5,673 nucleotides of DNA from JAKFWI01 sp050246435 (GTDB lineage: Bacteria > Pseudomonadota > Alphaproteobacteria > Caulobacterales > Aquidulcibacteraceae), in NCBI GenBank assembly GCA_050246435.1, contig JBFWWB010000149.1:1-5673 (forward strand), read 5' to 3'. Position numbers and translations under genes: made by a program. The notes below the pieces were generated by a model. The model saw nothing but the letters and a program-made list of their open reading frames with translations. It had not been told where the DNA came from and did no database searches. The stretch's first letter is position 1. Every line of letters starts with the position of its first letter. This document shows, one piece after another, positions 5,324 through 5,673 of the stretch.

Positions 5324-5673
5324 AGAAGTTCAGCCCGCCCTCGCGGGCGGCGTCGGCCAGCGCCTTGACGCGGCCGTGGAAGATATAAGACCCGCGGTCG
5401 AACACGACTTCGGTGACGCCCTTGGCTTTCGCGCGCTCGGCCAACAACCGGCCGATCGCGGCGGCGGCATCCTTGTTGCCGCCGCTCTTGGACGCCTTCT
5501 TGTGATCCTCGTCGAGCGAGGAGGCCGAAACGATCGTCACGCCCTTCGCATCGTCGATAATCTGGGCGGAGTTGTTTTTGTTCGAACGGAACACCGAAAG
5601 GCGCGGGCGCCCCGAACGGCGCAGCTTGGCGCGCACGCGTTCGGCCCGGCGGGCGTTTTTCTGAAGCGACGTC
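5322..5673 (-). CDS. rplR: 50S ribosomal protein L18 (5' end beyond window)
   Basis: L18 binds 5S rRNA and helps attach the 5S particle to the central protuberance of the large subunit. The frame is open to the window edge. Reading in from the edge gives TSLQKNARRAERVRAKLRRS, so a GTG at 5636 is internal and not the start. Visible length is 116 residues against about 117-120 in the family, so only a few N-terminal residues are missing. Diagnostic segments are RRSGRPRLSVFRSNKN, AQIIDDAKGVTIVSASSLDE, KDAAAAIGRLLAERAKAKGV and the C-terminal FDRGSYIFHGRVKALADAAR ending GGLNF. The usual N-I-Y-A-Q before IIDD reads N-N-S-A-Q here, losing a commonly conserved aromatic residue. TAG stop, 10 bases before rpsE. 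By family order rplF would lie upstream. Confidence 0.97.
   Translation of the reverse strand, partial: TSLQKNARRAERVRAKLRRSGRPRLSVFRSNKNNSAQIIDDAKGVTIVSASSLDEDHKKASKSGGNKDAAAAIGRLLAERAKAKGVTEVVFDRGSYIFHGRVKALADAAREGGLNF

Noticed and set aside
4033..5368. Long plus-strand frames opposite rplO, rpmD and rpsE
   Set aside because: They are opposite conserved ribosomal protein genes, have biased composition, and have no promoter or ribosome-binding context of their own.
5322..5636. L18 starting at the GTG at 5636
   Set aside because: The frame continues upstream to the window edge with residues typical of the L18 N-terminus (QKNARRAERVRAK), so the gene is cut by the window and does not start there.
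1..5673. Mobile element, CRISPR array, defence island or novel multi-gene system
   Set aside because: Every stretch over about 60 bases is accounted for by conserved housekeeping genes in canonical alphaproteobacterial order, apart from the 69-base rpsK-rpoA gap and the 231-base adk-rpsM gap described above. I saw no direct repeat array, terminal inverted repeats, integrase or transposase.

Overview
The window is a continuous block of housekeeping translation and secretion genes, all on the minus strand. It is the distal half of the spc ribosomal-protein operon running into the alpha operon. Read in the direction of transcription (right to left), the order is rplR (L18, 5' end cut off), rpsE (S5), rpmD (L30), rplO (L15), secY, adk, rpsM (S13), rpsK (S11) and rpoA (3' end cut off). 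Base composition is GC-rich, with strong G/C preference at third codon positions. That preference creates long spurious open frames on the plus strand, which I do not treat as genes.

The gene order points to an alphaproteobacterium: adk lies between secY and rpsM, there is no rpmJ, and rpsD is missing between rpsK and rpoA. Protein details agree. These are the short adenylate kinase without a zinc-binding lid and with a GPPAAGKGT P-loop, the L18 C-terminus FDRGSYIFHGRVKALADAAR, and the alpha-type RpoA start MSIEKNWQELIRPKKP. From memory, the Adk and L18 sequences resemble Caulobacterales-type proteins, but I cannot fix the order or genus without a search.

Layout in transcription order. In 5673-4008, rplR-rpsE-rpmD-rplO are packed 1-10 bases apart with clear Shine-Dalgarno sites, so they form one translationally close-knit unit. 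A 51-base gap then leads to secY, and 14 bases separate secY from adk. After adk comes the largest non-coding stretch (231 bases, 2025-1795). It holds a good sigma-70-type promoter (TTGACC, 16 bases, TATATA) and a leader of about 130 bases with a guanine-run motif and a small stem-loop, ahead of rpsM. rpsM appears to start at TTG. rpsK follows 12 bases later. A 69-base gap before rpoA contains a GC-rich hairpin followed by TTTT that looks like an intrinsic terminator or attenuator.

Together the genes supply four 50S/30S components of the spc group, the SecY channel, adenylate kinase, two 30S head/platform proteins and the RNA polymerase alpha subunit. I found no mobile element, CRISPR array, tRNA/rRNA gene, toxin-antitoxin pair or defence-like gene, and nothing that looks like a new biological system. 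The observations worth a second look are regulatory (the rpsM promoter and leader, and the rpsK-rpoA hairpin) or small protein peculiarities (the Arg-rich tail of S5, the TTG start of S13, and an L18 substitution).
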